A stretch of 64,000 nucleotides of DNA. Origin: Dermatophilus congolensis (lineage in GTDB: Bacteria > Actinomycetota > Actinomycetes > Actinomycetales > Dermatophilaceae). Location of the stretch: assembly GCA_030538115.1 (NCBI GenBank), contig JAUNUP010000003.1:91779-155778 (forward strand). Reading direction: 5' to 3'. The position numbers and the translations under genes were made by a program. Within the stretch, counting starts at the first letter, position 1, and each line of letters opens with the position of its first letter. The notes beneath the pieces are model-generated. The model made no database searches, was not told where the DNA came from, and worked only from the letters and a program-made list of their open reading frames with translations. This document shows positions 26,001 to 34,510 of the stretch, piece after piece.

Positions 26001-26395
26001 CGTTCCGGGCCGAGGAGGTCGACGCGCACGGCCGCGCGCACGCGACCTACGACTCCGGGGCAGCGATGTCGGGCGGTCAGCAGCAGAAACTCGTCGTTTT
26101 CTGCCTCGCCGCGGCCCTGCGGTATCAGCTCGCCGACCCCGACGAGCTGTACCCCCGCTACGGCACCGTGGTGCTCGACGAGGCCTTCGACAAGGCCGAC
26201 ACCCGCTACACCCGCATGGCCCTCGACGTGTTCCGCGAGTTCGGCTTCCACCTCGTGCTCGCGACCCCACAGAAGCTGCTGCAGACCATCGAGCCCTACG
26301 TCGGTGGCGTGACGTCGATCGAGAACCCCACCAAGCGACGCTCGCAGGTGGCGAACCTCTCCTGGGAGGGCGACGGGCCGGGCGAGAACCCGTGA
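23012..26395 (+). CDS. jetC: Wadjet type I SMC-like ATPase JetC
   Basis: 1127 aa SMC/MksB-like motor. Walker A is GPSGSGKSS (67-75). Long coiled-coil arms run through about 270-400 and 640-860 around a hinge-like centre (about 440-620). The ABC signature is SGGQQQKL near 1020, and Walker B VVLDEAFDKAD near 1055. ATP-driven loop extrusion on small circular DNA leads to cleavage by JetD. The GTG start overlaps jetB. A long antisense frame over this gene is a composition artefact. Confidence 0.95.
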   Translation: MSDTLPLDLPGLDLSGPDAAGLDTPAEQQHGDTGQWRLAEIQVANWGTFDGAIYRIPVARAGHLITGPSGSGKSSLLDGIAAVLTPDKWLRFNEAAQGSGARSDRRTTVSYVRGAWSRTTDDLEDRVVSAFLRTGATWGGVLLRFENGTDAPLTLGRLFFVKGTSTSASDVNDLCLIERSAIDLRDLEPYARTGLETRRLKADWPAMVVTSNGAHARFYARMRSLLGIAHESALQLLHKTQSAKSLDSLDQLFREYMLERPATFAVADEAVKQFDELKDAHDHVVQLRLQRDLLFRLRDAAQRFDRAGDAAEAARVLSEALGPYRVRRGLTLTREEMATLSESIAGLTLDADRADETAVRAEEDLDRAQRRARDLGGAEAEHLQERIRTARETEAATLRRRDDLARRLVEVGIPHLPATAAEFAELLAQIDATPPQAAAGPTHEQLDRHALTRREKERVEAEIRSLRESGSTVPDRLVSVRRLIAESTGLPESALPFAAELIDVREEFAQWAGAIERVLRPFALTMLVRSEHLPAVRRWVDEHRIPVRLVYEEVHADAPPPRPAGSDISLVHRVRVAGGPFAVWVSGRLSERFDVACVDHPDQLDDHPRAVTIRGQIKQRSRYEKDDRVRIDDRAHWVLGDREGKLEALVERLKAAQAEFDSANREVTRAEQAQRAAALRQATLLAIRGQAWEDLDHEAAARRVQALAESLSRLTAHDGDLSAAIREADEARAARDDAAKLRLDARVALNQAESKRRELADEAAEAEAQIASGSVPEVDEATWSALDTRLRAVQRRITRTTIADVTADVMRRLQRERDKALDDVREASSAVTGFATEFRSAWPSASADLTSDVKDRGGYIEILDGIVAHGLPEHEATFLRLLRERSRDMIGELVSDILAAPREIEDRVVPVNASLRRSPFDDDRWLRLSVKTRRSETVTQFIADLRSIAEGGWGDEDLEAAERKFATLAELMRRFGSSDHVDRVWRNQCLDTRLHVTFRAEEVDAHGRAHATYDSGAAMSGGQQQKLVVFCLAAALRYQLADPDELYPRYGTVVLDEAFDKADTRYTRMALDVFREFGFHLVLATPQKLLQTIEPYVGGVTSIENPTKRRSQVANLSWEGDGPGENP

Positions 26396-27606
26396 TCGGC
26401 GTGGCGGCCGCCCGCGCCACGGCACGGAAGCGGCTCGTCTCCAAGCTCGGGGCGTGGGCTGCCGAGGTCGTGCTGCCCGTCTCGTCTCTCTCGTCTCCGC
26501 CGGCGGCCGACGAGGCCGACGTGGCCGAGCCGCGCCCAGACGTGCTCGCGATCGCGCTCAGGCCCCCGACCGAGACGGAGATGCTCACCGACGAACGTGC
26601 TGCCGAGGGGTGGGCGCGGGAGTGGGCGTCGCTTCCGGCGTTGGAGGGTGTCGAGGCCGACTGGGAGCAGCGTGCCTGGCGCAGTATCGGGCGGCAGCGG
26701 GTGCCCGTGCGGTTACGGCTGCGCGATGCCGACGCCGTGGCACGTTTCGTGGGCGGTGGCCCGGCCTCCGACTGGAGGCGGCTACGTGAGCGGACCGGTC
26801 ACCTCGCCTCGACGTTCGGTGCGACGCCCGAGTTGGCCCGCGTGGTGAGGCGACACGCAGCCTCGTTGGTCTCGTTCGACGACGCGCGCTTCGAACAGGT
26901 TCTCCACGTGGCCGCTTGGGCGGTGGCGAACCCGATGTCGGGGTACCGGCCCCGCCAAGTGCCGGTGCGGGGTGTCGACTCGAAGTGGCTGGGATCGCAC
27001 CGGAAACTCGTCACCGACCTCGTGGGCGCCGCAACCGGCTCCACCGACCTGGGCCTGGTCGACTCCGATCCCCTCGTCCGGGTTCGCGTTCTCGACCCCG
27101 GCATGGCCGCGGAGGCGTTCGGCGGTTTGCGCGACGTGGCAGCGCCGGTCTCCGAGCTCGCGGCGGTCTCGACGGCGATGTCGTCGCTGCGGGTCGTGTT
27201 CGTCATGGAGAATCTCGAGTCCGTGCTCGCAATGCCGAACTGGCCCGGGGCATGTGCGGTGCACGGGTCGGGCTATGCGGTGAGGGTGATCGGTCGGTTG
27301 CCGTGGCTGCGTGAGGCACGCGTCGTGTACTGGGGTGACCTCGACTCCAACGGGTTCGCGATCCTCCACGGGCTGCGCATGCACCTGCCCCGCGTCGAGT
27401 CGGTGCTCATGGACGAGCCGACCCTGCTCGCCCACCGTGACCTGTGGGTTCGCGAACCCGCGCCGAACCGAGGCGTCTTCGGCACGCTCACCGAGGGCGA
27501 ACTCCGCGCCCTGCACGCCCTGCGCCGTGAGGGCGACGTTCGCCTGGAGCAGGAACGCATCCCCTGGGAGACGGCCCTCGAAACCCTCCGTCGCTTCAGC
27601 CCCTGA
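26392..27606 (+). CDS. jetD: Wadjet type I nuclease subunit JetD (DUF3322/DUF2220)
   Basis: 404 aa. The N-terminal DUF3322-like part is followed by a C-terminal Toprim-type DUF2220 domain with the acidic set E in VFVMENLESV (about 272) and DxD in YWGDLDSNGF (about 318-320). It is the topoisomerase-VI-like endonuclease that cuts the trapped plasmid. The GTG start overlaps the jetC stop (GTGA), so all four genes are coupled. The operon appears intact, with every key motif present. Confidence 0.93.
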   Translation: MIGVAAARATARKRLVSKLGAWAAEVVLPVSSLSSPPAADEADVAEPRPDVLAIALRPPTETEMLTDERAAEGWAREWASLPALEGVEADWEQRAWRSIGRQRVPVRLRLRDADAVARFVGGGPASDWRRLRERTGHLASTFGATPELARVVRRHAASLVSFDDARFEQVLHVAAWAVANPMSGYRPRQVPVRGVDSKWLGSHRKLVTDLVGAATGSTDLGLVDSDPLVRVRVLDPGMAAEAFGGLRDVAAPVSELAAVSTAMSSLRVVFVMENLESVLAMPNWPGACAVHGSGYAVRVIGRLPWLREARVVYWGDLDSNGFAILHGLRMHLPRVESVLMDEPTLLAHRDLWVREPAPNRGVFGTLTEGELRALHALRREGDVRLEQERIPWETALETLRRFSP

Positions 27607-27618
27607 GGGTCGCGTCGG

Positions 27619-27740
27619 TCAGCCCTTGACCGCGCCCTGGGTCACGCCCGACATCACCCAGCGTTGCGTGAACAGGTACACGAGAATCGCGGGCGCCATC
27701 GCCATGAGGTACGACGCGAAAGACACGTTGTTGCCTATGC
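27619..27740 (-). pseudogene. 3' remnant of a MalG-type sugar ABC transporter permease
   Basis: The minus frame ending at TGA (27621-27619) reads NNVSFASYLMAMAPAILVYL and then FTQRWVMSGVTQGAVKG, the typical last helix and tail of a carbohydrate ABC permease. The rest of the gene is missing: upstream codons (27741-27804) no longer resemble a permease and there is no start. It lies 12 nt beyond the jetD stop, marking a deletion or insertion junction on the right side of the Wadjet operon. Confidence 0.75.
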
Positions 27741-27892
27741 CGCGAAGATCGGCAACCGGAGCGGATGCTCCCGGCGGGATGTGACGGAATACACGCACCG
27801 CTCATGGACGCACTTGACTCGGCGCTGAGTGCGATGACCTTCAGGGGTTTGGCGACACCGTGCGGAAAGTCGCCTACTGCAGGGGATTCGTC

Positions 27893-28291
27893 TCAGTTGT
27901 GGGGATTCACGGCTCGACGGAGTATCCCTCCTACTTCCGGTACAGCGAGTCTGAGGCCCTCCGCTTCCGCGGGGGTGAACCAGCCGAGCGCGTCGTGCTC
28001 CTCGGGCACGAGGTTGGCCGGCTCCCCCTCCCATCTGCGGGCCATGAAGACATGCGTCTCTGCGGGGGTGTGTACCTCGACGTTCACGGGCACCAGCTCG
28101 GTGACGTGCACGCCTGTCTCCTCGGCCAGTTCGCGTCTCGCCGCGTCGGCCGGTGATTCGCCGGGCTCGATGTGGCCGCCAGGGATATCCCAGACGTCCG
28201 GGTACACGGCCCGCCGGGGGTTGCGGTGGGCGAGCAGCCCCCGCCCGTCCCGCACCAGCAGGCAGAACGCGACTCGCGGCACCTCAGACAT
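27893..28291 (-). CDS. Nudix hydrolase
   Basis: 132 aa. The Nudix box is complete: [20 protein letters not shown] followed by ETGV (Gx5Ex7REUxEExGU). It hydrolyses a nucleoside diphosphate linked to another group; the substrate class is not readable. The ATG at 28291 begins [10 protein letters not shown]; an upstream in-frame start would add 7 residues. It is followed upstream by a GNAT gene in the same direction, 24 nt away. Confidence 0.9.
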   Translation of the reverse strand: MSEVPRVAFCLLVRDGRGLLAHRNPRRAVYPDVWDIPGGHIEPGESPADAARRELAEETGVHVTELVPVNVEVHTPAETHVFMARRWEGEPANLVPEEHDALGWFTPAEAEGLRLAVPEVGGILRRAVNPHN

Positions 28292-28315
28292 GGCCGGATC
28301 GTCGCACGCCAAGCC

Positions 28316-28780
28316 CTACGTGAGCAGCTTGTCGGCCGGGTAGTAGTCGAGGGTCTCGCCCTCTCCGACATCGAGGGAGGCCCGGTCGTGCAGGGTGTAG
28401 CCGCGGTGCACGTAGAACTGGGTCGCGGGCAGGGACGAGTCGAGGGTGATCCGCGCGTGGCCGGCGGCCCAGGCGCGCTCCTCCAGCGTGTCCATCACGA
28501 CGGCACCCAAGCCCTCGCCCTGCCGATCGGGTGAGACGAACACGGCGAAGACCTCGCTGCCGACGAGGGCCCCGGTGGCGACGACCTCGCCGGCCTCCTC
28601 CACCACGACCACAGATCCGGAGGCGATACGGTCGGCGACACGATGCGGTGCGTGGTAGCGGTGGAACGCCGCCAGCGCACGCGGCGAATAGACGTGCGAA
28701 TAGCTGGTGTCGACAGTGCGGATGATGAGGCGCAGCACGGCCTCTGCGTCGCCCTCACCGGCGATCCGAATGCGCCTCAT
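28316..28780 (-). CDS. GNAT-family N-acetyltransferase
   Basis: 154 aa with the acetyl-CoA binding segment VSPDRQGEGLGAVVMDTLEE (Q/RxxGxG/A) and the late strand ARITLDSSLPATQFYVHRGY. The acceptor is unknown. TAACCT lies 8 nt before the ATG and no ribosome binding site is visible. Confidence 0.9.
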   Translation of the reverse strand: MRRIRIAGEGDAEAVLRLIIRTVDTSYSHVYSPRALAAFHRYHAPHRVADRIASGSVVVVEEAGEVVATGALVGSEVFAVFVSPDRQGEGLGAVVMDTLEERAWAAGHARITLDSSLPATQFYVHRGYTLHDRASLDVGEGETLDYYPADKLLT

Positions 28781-28840
28781 GAACCCGCAGGTTAGTCCCG
28801 CGGGCTACCGACTCTCGTGCACGAGCGCGAGACTGAGGGC

Positions 28841-29209
28841 ATGCCCAACGTCAACGGAATGATCCTCGCGCTCTTGAACTCGCCGCTTGGGCGCCTCGGA
28901 GGCGGCACCACGGTGATTCTGCGCTACACCGGCCCGAAGTCGGGTAAGCACGTCGAGCTGCCCGTCTGGGCGGCGCGCGACGGGGACCGCTGGCTCGTGG
29001 CTGTCGGGTGGGCCGAGAAGAAGCGCTGGTACAAGGCATTCCGAAACCCGACCCCCGCCACCATCACGTGGAAGGGCATCGAACACGACGTCATCGGACA
29101 CCTCGCCTCCGAGGCGGAGCAGCCCGAGGCCATGCGTGCCTACCTCTCGCGGATACGAGCAGCCCGCCGCTCGATGAAGGGCACAGAGCCGATCGTGGTG
29201 TTCACCTGA
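28841..29209 (+). CDS. DDN-like deazaflavin (F420)-dependent nitroreductase family protein
   Basis: 122 aa split-barrel protein of the DDN/DUF385 family, with LGRLGGGTTVILRYTGPKSGK, VGWAEKKRWYKAFRNP and WKGIEHDVIG. Members bind F420 and reduce quinones or nitro compounds. An in-frame GTG at 28817 would add 8 residues; neither start has a well-spaced ribosome binding site (GAGGG is only 1 nt from 28841). A single gene. Confidence 0.8.
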   Translation: MPNVNGMILALLNSPLGRLGGGTTVILRYTGPKSGKHVELPVWAARDGDRWLVAVGWAEKKRWYKAFRNPTPATITWKGIEHDVIGHLASEAEQPEAMRAYLSRIRAARRSMKGTEPIVVFT

Positions 29210-29279
29210 CCCGGACCGTTCCCGCCCGCGAAGACCCCGCGCGCTCTCGGGGCTTCCCGACGCACCTAGAGTGGCCCGC

Positions 29280-30809
29280 ATGACCTCGGACGAGACGGCC
29301 ATCTCCGACCTCCGCGGTGAGAACGGTCACGCCGGGCTCGGCGAGTTCGCCGCTGCCGCGCTCGTGTTCTTCGCCTCCGCGGCCGTGCTCGTGGTCGAAC
29401 TCGTGGCCCTGCGGCTGCTCGCCCCCTACCTCGGACTCACCCTCGAGACGAACACCCTCGTCATCGGCATCGCGCTGGCCGCCATCGCACTCGGCTCGTG
29501 GGGAGGAGGTCGCGCCGCCGACCGCGTCGACCCGCGCCGGGCCCTGGCTCCCCTGCTCGCTCTCTCCGGAGTTACGGTCGCGGCCACTCCGTTCGTGGTG
29601 CGGCTCGCGGCGGCGAGCGCGGACGGCGCGTTCTTGCTCACCGCCTCCGCGCTGACGATCATCGTGCCGGGCGCGCTGCTATCAGCCGTGACGCCGATGG
29701 TCACCAAGCTGCGCCTGACCAGCCTTTCGGCGACCGGCACCGTGGTCGGCACGCTCTCCGGCATCAGCACCGCCGGAGCGATCGTCGGCACGGTGATCAC
29801 CGGGTTCGTGCTGATCTCGGCCGTGCCGGTCACGTGGATCATGGTCGGGCTCGGCGTGCTGCTCGTCGTGTCGGCGGCGGCTGTCGAGATCGGCATCCGC
29901 CGCGTCGGGGCGATGGGCAGCGCCGCGCTCGGCAGCATCGGGCTGCTCGCGGCCGCCGGTCTGGGCTCCGCGCTCATGCCCGAGGATTGCGACGTCGAGA
30001 CGATCTACCACTGCGCGTCGATCGTCGCCGACCCGTCGCGTGAGGGCGGCCGCACGCTGATTCTCGACGGTCTGCACCACTCCTATGTCGACGTCAGCGA
30101 CCCCACGCACCTGGAGTTCAGCTACCTCCGGTCGTTTGCGGCCGCCATCGACGCGCGCTTCGCCGACGCGCAGCCCCTGCGCGCGCACCACATCGGAGGC
30201 GGAGGCATGACCCTGCCTCGCTACCTCGCCCACACCCGGCCCGGTACGCGCAGCACCGTCTCCGAGATCGACCCCGGCGTCGTGCGGATCGACCGCGAAC
30301 TGCTCGGCTTGGTCGAGAGCGACGACCTGCAGGTGCGCGTCGAAGACGCGCGGGTGGGGCTGCATGCGATCGACTCCGCCAGCGTCGACCTCGTGGTCGG
30401 CGACGCCTTCGGAGGGGTCAGCGTGCCCTGGCACCTGACGACCCTGGAGACGACGCAGGAGATCGAACGCGTCCTCGCCCCGAACGGGCTGTACACCCTC
30501 AACGTCATCGACCGCGGCCCCCTCGACTTCGCCCGCGCCGAGGTCGCGACCCTGCAACAGACCTTCGACCACGTCGCCCTGGCCACCGCCCCCGACATCG
30601 CCGAGGGCAGACGCGGCGGCAATCTCGTCGTTCTCGCCTCGAATTCGCCCATCGACACGGGCGCCTGGCGCGCGCAGCAGACCGAGCAGGACGTGGACCA
30701 CCGGATCATCGCGGGCGACGACCTGCGCGAATGGGCCGGTGACGCACCGGTACTCACCGACGACTACGCCCCGGTCGACCAGCTCCTCACGCCCTACGAA
30801 CAGGCCTGA
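29280..30809 (+). CDS. Membrane-fused spermidine synthase-like protein
   Basis: 509 aa. An N-terminal membrane half with about 7 helices (residues 20-235) is fused to a soluble spermidine-synthase-like methyltransferase fold (about 250-505). The fold has HHIGGGGMTLPRYLAH, SEIDPGVVRIDRELLG, VEDARVGL and LVVGDAFGGVSVPWHL. Such fusions are common in actinobacteria and proteobacteria; polyamine synthesis is unproven for them. TAGAGT ends 7 nt before the ATG with no ribosome binding site (probable leaderless transcript). A strong hairpin follows at 30822. Confidence 0.85.
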   Translation: MTSDETAISDLRGENGHAGLGEFAAAALVFFASAAVLVVELVALRLLAPYLGLTLETNTLVIGIALAAIALGSWGGGRAADRVDPRRALAPLLALSGVTVAATPFVVRLAAASADGAFLLTASALTIIVPGALLSAVTPMVTKLRLTSLSATGTVVGTLSGISTAGAIVGTVITGFVLISAVPVTWIMVGLGVLLVVSAAAVEIGIRRVGAMGSAALGSIGLLAAAGLGSALMPEDCDVETIYHCASIVADPSREGGRTLILDGLHHSYVDVSDPTHLEFSYLRSFAAAIDARFADAQPLRAHHIGGGGMTLPRYLAHTRPGTRSTVSEIDPGVVRIDRELLGLVESDDLQVRVEDARVGLHAIDSASVDLVVGDAFGGVSVPWHLTTLETTQEIERVLAPNGLYTLNVIDRGPLDFARAEVATLQQTFDHVALATAPDIAEGRRGGNLVVLASNSPIDTGAWRAQQTEQDVDHRIIAGDDLREWAGDAPVLTDDYAPVDQLLTPYEQA

Positions 30810-30821
30810 CCTCGCCCTACC

Positions 30822-30852
30822 TGCGCCGATCAGACCCACCTTCTTCGGCGCA
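30822..30852. terminator. Hairpin after the spermidine-synthase-like gene
   Basis: TGCGCCGA (30822-30829) and TCGGCGCA (30845-30852) form a perfect 8-bp stem with a 15-nt loop, 12 nt after the stop codon. A short TTCG follows. Terminator role inferred. Confidence 0.65.
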
Positions 30853-30873
30853 TTCGTCGGAGTCGTCACTTCT

Positions 30874-30899
30874 GGAACCGGTGAGTGTCACCTAACGTT
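30874..30899 (+). promoter_or_regulatory. ECF-sigma-type promoter of the CNNM/CBS operon
   Basis: GGAAC (30874-30878), 17 nt, CGTT (30896-30899) fits the GGAAC-N16/17-CGTT form used by SigE-like ECF sigma factors. It sits 43 nt upstream of the leader ORF start. Envelope-stress control of the transporter-like pair is inferred. Confidence 0.6.
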
Positions 30900-30941
30900 G
30901 GGAGAAGGACCGTCATCACATTCATCAGGAGAGTTACTTCG

Positions 30942-31013
30942 ATGTCCCAATCGGACGCAGATTCGTCCGGACATAGACCCGTTCCGTCGGCGCGAGGGGC
31001 GTGGTCGGCGTGA
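30942..31013 (+). CDS. 23-residue leader ORF before the CNNM gene
   Basis: MSQSDADSSGHRPVP, then SARGAWSA and stop. It has the best ribosome binding site of the region (AGGAGAG, 8 nt before the ATG). Its TGA overlaps the GTG of the downstream gene (GTGA at 31010-31013), which itself lacks a good site. The product is hydrophilic with no domain. It most likely loads ribosomes by coupling; a sensing leader is possible. Confidence 0.6.
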   Translation: MSQSDADSSGHRPVPSARGAWSA

Positions 31014-32410
31014 GCGTCGCACTCTCCTTGCTGATCGGTGTTCTGGTCGTGCTGGCCATCACTGCTGCCACCGGCTACTTCGTCGCCCAGGAGTTCGCCT
31101 ACATGGCGGTCGACCGGTCGCGGCTCAACGCCCGCGCCGAGGCAGGTGACGAAGTAGCAGCCCGCGCGCTCAAGGTGACGAAGCGAACCTCGTTCATGCT
31201 TTCGGGCGCCCAGCTCGGCATCACCGTGACCGGACTTCTCGTCGGTTACGTCGCCGAACCCCTCATCGGAGCCGCGTTCGGCGCGATGCTCGGCGGAGTC
31301 GGGGTGCCGCAGGGCATCGGCATCGCCATCGGCACCGTGCTCGCGCTCGTGTTCGCGACGCTCGTGCAGATGCTGTTCGGCGAGCTGTTCCCCAAGAACC
31401 TCGCGATCGCCCGACCGGAGCCGCTGGCCCGGTGGCTGTCCCGCTCCACGCTCATCTACCTCAAGATCTTCGGCTGGCTCATCTGGATCTTCGACCAGGC
31501 CTCGAACCTGCTGCTCAAGACCCTCGGCATCGAGCCGGTCCACGACGTGGAGCACTCCGCCTCCGCGAAAGATCTGGAGCACATCGTCGCCGACTCCCGC
31601 GAGAGCGGTGAGCTGCCCGACGAGCTCTCGGACATGCTCGACCGCATCCTCGACTTTCCGACCCGCGATGTCGGGCACGCGATGATCCCCCGCTCCCGTG
31701 TCGACACGGTGCGCGAGGCCGATTCGCTCGCCCACGTGCGCGGCCTCATGGCCACCGGCCACTCGCGCTACCCCGTGCTCTCGGAAGACGGCGAAGAGGT
31801 CGTCGGCATGGTGCACATCCACGAGGTGATGCAGGCGGGCAACGCCGACGTCACCGTCGCCGAGCTGATGCGCCCCGCCATCGTCGTGCCGGAGGTCGTG
31901 CCGCTGCCCGTCGCGCTGCGCGACCTCGCGGAGTCGAAGAACCAGATGGCGTGCGTCATCGACGAATACGGCGGATTCACCGGCATCCTCACGCTCGAGG
32001 ACCTGGCCGAGGAGATCGTCGGCGAGATCACCGACGAACACGACCCCGAGACTCCCGAGCTGCTGCCCGTGCCTGACGACGGCATCTGGGTCATGGCCGG
32101 TGACGTGCACATCGACGAGATCGAGCGCTCGATGAACCGCGACTTGCCCCGCGGCGACTACGAGACCATCGCCGGCCTCGTCATCGCCACCCACGGCGAC
32201 CTGCCCGAGCCCGGCGAAACCGTGGCCATCGAGTTGCCGCCCGACCCGGCCGACCTCGTACACGAGGACGAACCGATCGTGCGGCACATCGACGTCGACG
32301 TACTGGAGGTCGAGCGGCACGTGCCCTCGCTCGTGCGCCTCACCCTCCGCGAGGACCAGCCCGGCGACGACTCCGACGAAGACAACAACGCGACGGAGGC
32401 CCGCCGATGA
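31010..32410 (+). CDS. CNNM/CBS/CorC-domain membrane protein (hemolysin C family)
   Basis: 466 aa. A CNNM (DUF21) membrane domain (about 1-185, with [16 protein letters not shown] and [15 protein letters not shown]) is followed by a CBS pair (about 205-335, with [15 protein letters not shown] and [11 protein letters not shown]) and a CorC_HlyC domain (about 350-440). The family is tied to Mg2+/Co2+ homeostasis. The start at 31010 is chosen because it overlaps the leader ORF stop; 31001 is in frame. Overlaps the next CNNM gene by 4 nt. Confidence 0.88.
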   Translation: MSVALSLLIGVLVVLAITAATGYFVAQEFAYMAVDRSRLNARAEAGDEVAARALKVTKRTSFMLSGAQLGITVTGLLVGYVAEPLIGAAFGAMLGGVGVPQGIGIAIGTVLALVFATLVQMLFGELFPKNLAIARPEPLARWLSRSTLIYLKIFGWLIWIFDQASNLLLKTLGIEPVHDVEHSASAKDLEHIVADSRESGELPDELSDMLDRILDFPTRDVGHAMIPRSRVDTVREADSLAHVRGLMATGHSRYPVLSEDGEEVVGMVHIHEVMQAGNADVTVAELMRPAIVVPEVVPLPVALRDLAESKNQMACVIDEYGGFTGILTLEDLAEEIVGEITDEHDPETPELLPVPDDGIWVMAGDVHIDEIERSMNRDLPRGDYETIAGLVIATHGDLPEPGETVAIELPPDPADLVHEDEPIVRHIDVDVLEVERHVPSLVRLTLREDQPGDDSDEDNNATEARR

Positions 32411-33420
32411 GCAACCCCTGGGTCGTCACGGCCGCAACCGTCGCGCTCATCGCGTTGAGCGCCTTCTTCGTCGCCGCCGAGTTCGCGCTCATCTCGGCGA
32501 AACGTCACCGGCTCGAAGACGAGGCCCCGAAGAGCCGCTCGGCCCGGGCGGCGCTCCGTTCAGCCTCCGAGGTCACGCTTCTGCTCGCCGGATCGCAGCT
32601 CGGCATCACGATCTGCACGCTGGCGCTCGGTGCCATCACCAAGCCGGCCGTGCACCACGCACTGACGCCGCTGCTTGCCGGATTCGGTATCCCGCTCGTG
32701 GCCGCCGATGCCGCTGCGTTCGTGCTGGCGCTGGTGATCGTCACGTTCTTGCACCTCGTCGTGGGCGAGATGGCTCCGAAGTCGTGGGCCATCGCGCACC
32801 CCGAGAAGTCGGCGACGATGCTGGCGATTCCGATGCGGGCCTTCATGTGGGCGTTCCGGCCGCTGCTTTCCGCACTCAACGAGTCGGCGAACTGGCTGCT
32901 GCGGAGGGCCGGGGTCGAGCCGGTCAGCCACGTGGGCAGCGGCGCGAACCCCGATGATCTGCGCCACCTGGTCGAGCACTCGATCAACGTCGGCGCCCTC
33001 GACATGGCGTACGCCGATCAGCTCTCCGGGGCGCTCGAATTGCAGGCGCTCAAGGTGCGCGAGCTCGTGCCCCCGGGCGTGCAGCCCGTGGCCGTGCAGC
33101 CGGACGCCACGGCGGTTGACGTGCGCCAGGCCGCGCTCGACTCCGGGCACCGGCGGATTCTCGTCGGCTCGGGCAAGAGCGTGCTCGGCGTGGTGCACGT
33201 GCGCGACACCCTCGAGGTGCCCGACGGCACTCCGGTGCGACAGGTGATGCGCCAACCGTTCCGCGTCACAGCCGACACGGCCGTGTACACGGCTGTGTCG
33301 CGGATGCGGGAGTCGGGCAATCAACTCGCTTTGGTGACCGAGGGCGCCAGGGTGATCGGCGTCGTGACGCTGGCCGACCTGCTGGGCCGACTGCTCCCGA
33401 CGGTGGAAAACACCCTCTGA
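32407..33420 (+). CDS. Second CNNM/CBS membrane protein
   Basis: 337 aa. A CNNM membrane domain (about 1-170, FVAAEFALISAKRHRLED, VGEMAPKSWAIAHPEKS) and a CBS pair (about 200-330) are present, but the C-terminal CorC_HlyC domain of its neighbour is missing. Paired genes of this type are common and may form a heteromer. Overlap with the upstream gene by ATGA implies equal production. A clear terminator follows. Confidence 0.88.
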   Translation: MSNPWVVTAATVALIALSAFFVAAEFALISAKRHRLEDEAPKSRSARAALRSASEVTLLLAGSQLGITICTLALGAITKPAVHHALTPLLAGFGIPLVAADAAAFVLALVIVTFLHLVVGEMAPKSWAIAHPEKSATMLAIPMRAFMWAFRPLLSALNESANWLLRRAGVEPVSHVGSGANPDDLRHLVEHSINVGALDMAYADQLSGALELQALKVRELVPPGVQPVAVQPDATAVDVRQAALDSGHRRILVGSGKSVLGVVHVRDTLEVPDGTPVRQVMRQPFRVTADTAVYTAVSRMRESGNQLALVTEGARVIGVVTLADLLGRLLPTVENTL

Positions 33421-33442
33421 CCTGGCGCGACAAGCCAACACC

Positions 33443-33480
33443 GAAGGCCCGGACCCTCCACAAGGAGAGACCGGGCCTTC
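33443..33480. terminator. Rho-independent-like hairpin after the CNNM operon
   Basis: GAAGGCCCGG (33443-33452) and CCGGGCCTTC (33471-33480), a perfect 10-bp stem with an 18-nt loop, 22 nt after the stop. It lies before a convergent gene, and actinobacterial terminators often lack a T tract. Confidence 0.8.
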
Positions 33481-33582
33481 GTACACCAGGCAACATCGGC
33501 GAACCCGACCCCCGGGACACCCACGCGCGGGGACGGCCGACGGGGTTCTGGCGCCCCCACCCGGGTGCCTCAGCGCGAGGTT

Positions 33583-33672
33583 GCGACATCAGGGATGCAC
33601 TTCGCCGACCCCGAGCCACGTTTACCTAGTTCGATGCGTACGCAGCCTCGCCGACTGCATCCCTCGTGTCGT
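33583..33672. repeat. 90-bp palindromic element, copy 2 (overlaps the CPBP protease 3' end)
   Basis: Left arm GCGACATCAGGGATGCA (33583-33599), right arm TGCATCCCTCGTGTCGT (33656-33672), central ACGTTTACCTA. The right half encodes the last 15 residues of the CPBP protein; its TAG stop (33628-33626) is again element position 44-46, the same as in the ATPase. Confidence 0.93.
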
Positions 33673-34510
33673 TTCCCTTCGGGAACACCGCGTGCAGCGC
33701 CCGCGCACAGAGGTAGGTCCAGAGCGGGCAGCCGAGGGCGATGATCCAGATGATCGGCGAGACGTAGTCGTCACCGCGGCCGAAGATGAGGATCTGGGCA
33801 TAGACGAAGAAGCTCTGTAGCGAATGCGACACCATCGCGGCGGTCATCGACCCGGTGATGACGTACACGAGACCGAACGCGATACCCGTGATGAGGTAGC
33901 TCCCCGCCTCCGCGCCGGTGAGGGACCCGCCGAGGTGCGGCATCGCGAACGCCGCCGCGGAGGCGAGGATGCCCGCGACCACGCCGAGGCCGGCACGCCC
34001 GTGGCGCGCCAGGTGGTCGTGAATCGGTCGCAGGATCGCGCCACGGTAGAGCAGTTCCTCGCATACGGGCGCGAGAATGGCGCTGGCGACGATCGACGCC
34101 GCGGCGACCGCGACCGGGCCGGCGAGGTCCATCTCCAGGAAGTACCGACGCGCCTGGCCAGGGTCGGCGGCGGCGGTCTTCGACAGAAGCCAGAAGAGCA
34201 CGTGCGAGACGACGAAGACGATGGCCAGCAGCCCCATCTCCCGGCCGGTGATCTTGGTTCGGAGGCCGAGGTCGCGGGTCGTCGGCCACCTGCGGGCGAC
34301 GATGGCCAGAAATCCCACCGCGAGCAGAGCGATCACGATGAACTGCGCCGGCACGAGCAGAGCGTTGATGAGCTCGCGGGTCGCTGCGTCCTCGGCCGGG
34401 ATGAAGCTGCCGAGCACCGCTACCGAAGAGGCCAGCACGATCGCGAAGAACGCCGGAATCGCGTACCAGGCCTTCCAGGTCGTGAGTCGGGTGGCGAGTC
34501 TGTTGGTCAT
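33626..34510 (-). CDS. CPBP-family intramembrane metalloprotease
   Basis: 294 aa with about 8 hydrophobic helices. The CPBP/Abi motifs are present: EELLYRG (EExxxR), FAMPHL (FxxxH) and a late VSHSLQSFF. The family covers Rce1-like proteases and bacteriocin-immunity-type proteins; the substrate is unknown. The ATG at 34510 begins MTNRLATRL; the longer frame to 34774 reads non-protein. The C-terminal NDTRDAVGEAAYASN is supplied by the 90-bp element. Confidence 0.87.
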   Translation of the reverse strand: MTNRLATRLTTWKAWYAIPAFFAIVLASSVAVLGSFIPAEDAATRELINALLVPAQFIVIALLAVGFLAIVARRWPTTRDLGLRTKITGREMGLLAIVFVVSHVLFWLLSKTAAADPGQARRYFLEMDLAGPVAVAAASIVASAILAPVCEELLYRGAILRPIHDHLARHGRAGLGVVAGILASAAAFAMPHLGGSLTGAEAGSYLITGIAFGLVYVITGSMTAAMVSHSLQSFFVYAQILIFGRGDDYVSPIIWIIALGCPLWTYLCARALHAVFPKGNDTRDAVGEAAYASN

